Source: Arthrobacter celericrescens (GTDB taxonomy: Bacteria; Actinomycetota; Actinomycetes; Actinomycetales; Micrococcaceae). Taken from it: a DNA stretch of 64,000 nt. Below are positions 60,452 to 64,000 of this stretch, in pieces. The notes under the pieces were generated by a model, which ran no database searches, had not been told where the DNA came from, and was given only the letters and a program-made list of their open reading frames with translations. The first letter of the stretch is position 1. Each line of letters opens with the position of its first letter. Made by a program: the position numbers and the translations under genes. Location of the stretch: the NCBI RefSeq assembly GCF_003614925.1, contig NZ_QYLP01000031.1:142278-206277 (forward strand), read 5' to 3'.

Positions 60452-61345
60452 ATGCGAATCGTCATCTCCGGAGCATCGGGCTTGATCGGGACCGCGCTGG
60501 CGGAGAGCCTTCGCAGCAAGGGGCACGAGGTGGTCCGGCTTGTCCGGCGGCCGGCGTCCGCTCCCGATGAATCGTCCTGGGATCCGGCGGCCGGGGTGCT
60601 GGACGGGACGGTCCTTGACGGGGCCGGTGCCGTCATCAACCTTTCGGGCGCCGGCATCGGCGACCGGCGCTGGACCAAGGCCCGGCTGCGGGTACTGTCG
60701 GCCTCGCGCCTGCAGTCAACGGAAACCCTGACGGCGGCGATGTCCCGGGTGGAGCTTCCGCCGCAGGTGTTCCTGAGCCAGTCGGCTTCCGGGTACTACA
60801 GTTCGCGCCCCGGTGTGCTCCGGGAGGATGCGGGCCCGGGTTCCGGCGTGCTGTCCAGGCTGTGCGTCGAGTGGGAGGCTGCCGCGCACACGGCGCCGTC
60901 GGCGGTCAGGGTTGTCACGCCGCGGACCGGGGTGGTGCTCAGCCCGGAAGGAGGAGCCCTCGGTCCCCTGCTCCCGCTGTTGAAGCTTGGCCTGGGTGGT
61001 CCCTTCGGCAGCGGGCGGCAGTTCTGGCCGTGGATCACCATGCCCGACGAGGTTGCCGCCTTTGAATTCCTGCTCGGATCCGGGCTCGAGGGCCCGGTGA
61101 ACGTCTGCGCCCCGGAAAGCGCGGACGTCAACGCCCTGGTGGCCGCCCTTGCCACGGCGGTGCACCGGCCCGCGTTCTTCAGGGTTCCTGCGCCTGCGCT
61201 GCGCCTGGTGCTAGGGCGGCTGGCCGATGAACTGGTCCTGGCGAGCCAGCGGATGGAGCCGGCGCGGCTGCTCGACGCCGGTTTCGAGTGGCAGCACCCG
61301 GCGCTCTCCGACGCCGCGGCGTGGCTGGCCGGGGAGCTCCGCTGA
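60452..61345 (+). CDS. TIGR01777-family epimerase-like SDR protein
   Basis: This is a 297-residue atypical short-chain dehydrogenase of the TIGR01777 (SulA/YfcH) family. The NAD(P) motif is ISGASGLIGTALAE (residues 5-18). GAVINLSGAGIGDRRWTKAR is the family signature after strand four, FLSQSASGYYSS carries the catalytic Ser/Tyr region, and FWPWITMPDEVAAFEFLL the distal part. Such proteins act on nucleotide sugars or influence cell division, but this one's substrate is unknown. The start was chosen at ATG 60452; there is only a weak ribosome binding site. Confidence 0.88.
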   Translation: MRIVISGASGLIGTALAESLRSKGHEVVRLVRRPASAPDESSWDPAAGVLDGTVLDGAGAVINLSGAGIGDRRWTKARLRVLSASRLQSTETLTAAMSRVELPPQVFLSQSASGYYSSRPGVLREDAGPGSGVLSRLCVEWEAAAHTAPSAVRVVTPRTGVVLSPEGGALGPLLPLLKLGLGGPFGSGRQFWPWITMPDEVAAFEFLLGSGLEGPVNVCAPESADVNALVAALATAVHRPAFFRVPAPALRLVLGRLADELVLASQRMEPARLLDAGFEWQHPALSDAAAWLAGELR

Positions 61346-61395
61346 TTCCGGCCTTCGGGGCGGGCGGTCCGCGGACCGTTCCGTCAGGTGTCCCT

Positions 61396-63000
61396 TCAGG
61401 TGCTTCCGGCGAGGATGTCCGCAATCCGCCACCCGCCGTCGACCTTTGACAGGACCAGCCGCAGTCTCTGCGGCTCCCCGGCCGCGCGGGTACGGACCAG
61501 CTTCCCTGAGGCGTCGCGCTCCTCGAAGCCGGAGGTCTCGACGACGGCGGTGACGGCCGCTTCGCCGTCGCGCGGAGGACTGGACACGCGGATGTCCTTC
61601 AGGACGGTGGTGAACCCCGCCAGGACGACGCCCGCCTTTTCCATCTGGGCCCGGATTTTCGCATCGGCGGCGGCCGCGGGAGAACGGTGGGCGTTGACCT
61701 CGGCCAGGAGGTCGAACTTTCCGGTGCGCAGGGCGGTGTCGCGGAGGGCGGACAGGCCTTTGATGGCTTCCTCGGGCCGTTCGGAGCGCAGTTGGGCGCG
61801 GACCGTTTCGCTGATGCCGTGACCCGTGCCGCCGGGCTTGGTGCCGGCGGCGGCCGCGCTCCCTGGAGTCGTCCCAGGGACCTGGACACCCGCGGGCCCA
61901 GGCGCGCCGGCGCTTGGGGCTTCTGTGCCGGGCTTCGGCGGCGCCGCGGACCACCAGATGCCACCGGCGACCAGAAGCGCAACGGCCAGTGCGCCGACAA
62001 CCCGGCCCTGGACCTTCCGCCGGGCCCGCGCCGAGGGCCGTTGCCCGGCCCCGGCGACGGAAGCCCTGCCTGGAAGCCTGGACGCAAACCTGCCCAGCCC
62101 GCCCGCCAGGCGTTTGGCACGCAGGCCCTTGCCCGGCGCGGGCCGGCGCCGGGTCAGCAGTTCCGGAACAACCGTGCTGTCCACCGCGTCGGAGAGATCC
62201 ACGGGAGCCGCCGCCGCGCTCCGGTAGACGGCAGCCCCGAAGGCCATCGCCGGCGGGCGGGCTGCGGCGTCCTCCTGGAGCCCCGCCTCGATCGCGGCGG
62301 CCAGCGCCGGCGGCACCTCGGGCACGAGCAGGGTGAGCGGCGGGCGCCTCGATGCGGTCTCGGGTGGCATCCCGGTGAGGCAGTACCAGGCAAGGGCGGC
62401 CAGGGAAAAGCAGTCCCGCTCGGGGCGGAGGACGCCTGACGCGCCGCCTACTGCCGGATCATTGAATCCGGGCGTCCCCTCGGCCGGTGCCGTCCCGGGG
62501 TCCCCGAGCATCCGTGCCGTGCCAAGGTCCGCCAGCAGCGGCTTGCCGTGCGCGGTGAACAGCACGTTCCCCGGGGACACATCGGAGTGCACCACGCCTT
62601 CCTGGTGGAGGAACGCCAGCAGGCGTGCCAATGGCGTGATGACGGTGACCGTCTCGCCCACGCTGAGCCTTTTCCGCGTGCTGACCAGGTGTCCCAGGGA
62701 ACCGCCGGCGGCATAGTCCATCACCAGCCCGGGCTGGCCGTCGAAGCTGCCGCCGAGCCGGACGACGTCGTGCAGCCGCAGCAGGTGCTCGTGCTGGAGG
62801 CGGGAGAGGATCCTGACTTCCCGTTGCAGGCCTGCCATGGACTGCGGGTCGGCCATCGTGGCTGTTCCGATAAAGCACTTGACGGCGACCTGGCGGCCGT
62901 CGTTCTTCGCGGTGGCAAGCCACACCGAGGCACTAGCGCCGCGTCCCAGTTCACGGACCGCCTCGTGCCCGGGAATCAGCGGGGCATTGGGAATTTCCAT
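61396..63000 (-). CDS. Transmembrane serine/threonine protein kinase
   Basis: This is a 534-residue receptor-like kinase. The catalytic domain spans about residues 10-265: ELGRGASASVWLA with Lys41 (VAVKCF), Glu61, the catalytic loop VVHSDVSPGNVLF (Asp140, Asn145) and LADLGTARML in place of DFG. The Arg of HRD is Ser139 and the Phe of DFG is Leu, so activity may be altered. A basic juxtamembrane stretch leads to one membrane helix at about 333-350, then an extracellular domain of about 180 residues rich in Gly/Pro at first. TAATCC lies seven bases before the ATG (leaderless). Confidence 0.9.
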   Translation of the reverse strand: MEIPNAPLIPGHEAVRELGRGASASVWLATAKNDGRQVAVKCFIGTATMADPQSMAGLQREVRILSRLQHEHLLRLHDVVRLGGSFDGQPGLVMDYAAGGSLGHLVSTRKRLSVGETVTVITPLARLLAFLHQEGVVHSDVSPGNVLFTAHGKPLLADLGTARMLGDPGTAPAEGTPGFNDPAVGGASGVLRPERDCFSLAALAWYCLTGMPPETASRRPPLTLLVPEVPPALAAAIEAGLQEDAAARPPAMAFGAAVYRSAAAAPVDLSDAVDSTVVPELLTRRRPAPGKGLRAKRLAGGLGRFASRLPGRASVAGAGQRPSARARRKVQGRVVGALAVALLVAGGIWWSAAPPKPGTEAPSAGAPGPAGVQVPGTTPGSAAAAGTKPGGTGHGISETVRAQLRSERPEEAIKGLSALRDTALRTGKFDLLAEVNAHRSPAAAADAKIRAQMEKAGVVLAGFTTVLKDIRVSSPPRDGEAAVTAVVETSGFEERDASGKLVRTRAAGEPQRLRLVLSKVDGGWRIADILAGST

Positions 63001-63007
63001 GCTTCAA

Positions 63008-63013
63008 GGATTA
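63008..63013 (-). promoter_or_regulatory. Putative -10 of the kinase gene (leaderless)
   Basis: TAATCC on the minus strand ends seven bases before the ATG at 63000. Confidence 0.4.
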
Positions 63014-63039
63014 CCTGAAACCCGGAAACCCCGCAGAAG

Positions 63040-63048
63040 TTATCCACA
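63040..63048 (+). promoter_or_regulatory. Perfect DnaA box between the kinase gene and lipB
   Basis: TTATCCACA is the classic nine-base DnaA box, here a single copy in the divergent promoter region. A single box could regulate transcription but is not an origin. Confidence 0.5.
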
Positions 63049-63115
63049 GGCAGCCAATTCACCGGTGATGACTGAGAGCTTGGCCACAAAATCATGGCCT
63101 GGCACGCACGGGGTC

Positions 63116-63121
63116 TAAGCT
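63116..63121 (+). promoter_or_regulatory. Putative -10 of lipB (leaderless)
   Basis: TAAGCT ends seven bases before the ATG at 63129, with no ribosome binding site between. Confidence 0.45.
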
Positions 63122-63128
63122 TGAACGC

Positions 63129-63797
63129 ATGACTCTTGAGTTTTCACAACTGGGTCTTGCCCCCGATTTCGTTGATTACATGCACGGCTGGGACGCGCAG
63201 CGCGAAATCCACAACAAAGTTGTTGCCGGCGAGGGACCCAACACCGTCTTGCTCCTGGAGCACGCCGCTGTCTACACGGCAGGCAAGCTGACGGAAGACC
63301 ACGAGCGTCCCTTCGACGGAACCCCCGTGGTTCCCGTCGACCGCGGCGGCAAGCTCACCTGGCATGGCCCGGGCCAGTTGATCGCGTATCCGATCATCAA
63401 ACTGAAGAACCGAGCCGGCATCCGCGACTATGTTGAACGGCTGGAAGCCACCATGATCGCCGTGATGGCGGACTACGGCATCAAGGCCGAGCGCATCAAG
63501 GGCCGGGCCGGGGTTTGGATCAAGGCCGACAGCAAGGGCCCGGACCGGAAGATCGCCGCGATCGGCATCCGGGTCCTCGACGGCGTGACCATGCACGGCG
63601 TCGCCATCAACTGCAGCAATGACCTCGCCCCTTATGCGCAGATCATCGCCTGCGGCATCACGGACGCCGGGGTCACCACCATGTCCCTGGAGACGGGCCG
63701 CACCATCAACCCCGCGGACATCGTCGACCGCTTCGTGGAAGAATTCCGCAAGCACGAAGAAGCACTCGTCCTCAGCCCCGAAGGAGCTATCCAGTGA
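63129..63797 (+). CDS. lipB: Octanoyltransferase
   Basis: LipB transfers octanoate from acyl carrier protein to lipoyl domains, the first step of lipoate synthesis. The 222-residue protein has [17 protein letters not shown] near residues 72-88. The catalytic pair is Lys141 ([10 protein letters not shown]) and Cys175 ([13 protein letters not shown]). The product serves SucB, encoded 8 kb away, and other E2 subunits. Its stop overlaps the start of lipA (GTGA), so the two are translationally coupled. Confidence 0.96.
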   Translation: MTLEFSQLGLAPDFVDYMHGWDAQREIHNKVVAGEGPNTVLLLEHAAVYTAGKLTEDHERPFDGTPVVPVDRGGKLTWHGPGQLIAYPIIKLKNRAGIRDYVERLEATMIAVMADYGIKAERIKGRAGVWIKADSKGPDRKIAAIGIRVLDGVTMHGVAINCSNDLAPYAQIIACGITDAGVTTMSLETGRTINPADIVDRFVEEFRKHEEALVLSPEGAIQ

Positions 63798-64000
63798 CCC
63801 TGGCACCTGAAGGCCGTAAATTGCTGCGTGTTGAGCAGCGCAACAAGGCGGTCCCGGTCGAACGCAAGCCCGAGTGGATCAAGGCCAAGGTCCAGATGGG
63901 GCCCGAGTTCGTGGGCCTGAAGAACCTCGTGAAGCAGGAAGGCCTGCACACCGTGTGCGAGGAAGCCGGCTGCCCGAACATCTTCGAATGCTGGGAAGAC
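63794..64000 (+). CDS. lipA: Lipoyl synthase, partial (3' end outside window)
   Basis: The first 69 codons are present. The GTG start overlaps the lipB stop. The protein begins [17 protein letters not shown] and contains [15 protein letters not shown], the first three-cysteine motif that binds the auxiliary iron-sulfur cluster used as sulfur donor. The radical-SAM motif lies beyond the window. It inserts two sulfur atoms into the octanoyl group made by LipB. Confidence 0.95.
   Translation, partial: MTLAPEGRKLLRVEQRNKAVPVERKPEWIKAKVQMGPEFVGLKNLVKQEGLHTVCEEAGCPNIFECWED

Overview
The window is a high-GC actinobacterial chromosome segment, most likely from a Micrococcaceae member of the Arthrobacter/Pseudarthrobacter type. 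The evidence is gene content and order: dxs, RNA methyltransferase, APC permease, two TrkA proteins, DUF3159, OB-fold protein, DUF3710, dut, DUF3093, DUF4193, sepH, parC, parE, the principal sigma factor, a PAC2 protein, pepA, lpdA, sucB, lipB and lipA. Much of this order (methyltransferase to DUF4193, then sigA and PAC2) resembles, from memory, the Rv2689c-Rv2714 region of Mycobacterium tuberculosis. No rRNA, tRNA, CRISPR array, prophage or insertion sequence was recognised. Codon use, junction overlaps (ATGA/GTGA) and GC are uniform except in one segment.

Region by region: 1-2.7 kb is a minus-strand operon (aldo/keto reductase, a frameshifted nucleoside hydrolase, an ECF-type S component cut by the window edge). 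2.8-6.1 kb is a minus-strand operon led by dxs. 6.2-9.8 kb is a probable accessory insertion between dxs and acnA, holding an SQR-like flavoprotein, an ICMT-like methyltransferase, a GerW/YtfJ protein and a SnoaL-like protein, with a strong hairpin at each end and lower GC toward the right. 9.8-22.8 kb is conserved core: aconitase, potassium transport (KimA-like permease opposite two TrkA proteins), the dut cluster, DUF4193 and SepH. 22.8-28.3 kb is a minus-strand group (thymidine kinase, alkaline-phosphatase-fold hydrolase, DUF5998, protein acyltransferase of the Pat type).

28.3-34.1 kb carries topoisomerase IV subunit A and small stress or metabolic enzymes. 34.1-42 kb is a cytochrome bd module (cydA, cydB and a fused cydDC) divergent from a BlaI-type repressor and a short M56 protease. 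Three near-identical palindromes of the form TTCTAC-N5-GTAGAA fill the shared promoter region, and a fourth lies at the promoter of a small membrane protein gene at 55.4 kb. This is the best candidate for an undescribed regulatory system: a BlaI/M56 pair controlling respiration rather than beta-lactamase.

42-50 kb holds parE, a small cysteine-rich protein, sigA, DUF4192, an MFS transporter and PAC2. 50.3-55.3 kb holds pepA, lpdA and sucB. 55.4-61.4 kb holds small genes, a tricorn-type protease and a TIGR01777 epimerase. 61.4-64 kb holds a membrane Ser/Thr kinase, lipB and the start of lipA; lipB and lipA supply the lipoyl group that the SucB and LpdA complexes use. About a dozen genes have a -10-like hexamer 5-8 bases before the start codon and no convincing ribosome binding site, so leaderless transcription looks common here.
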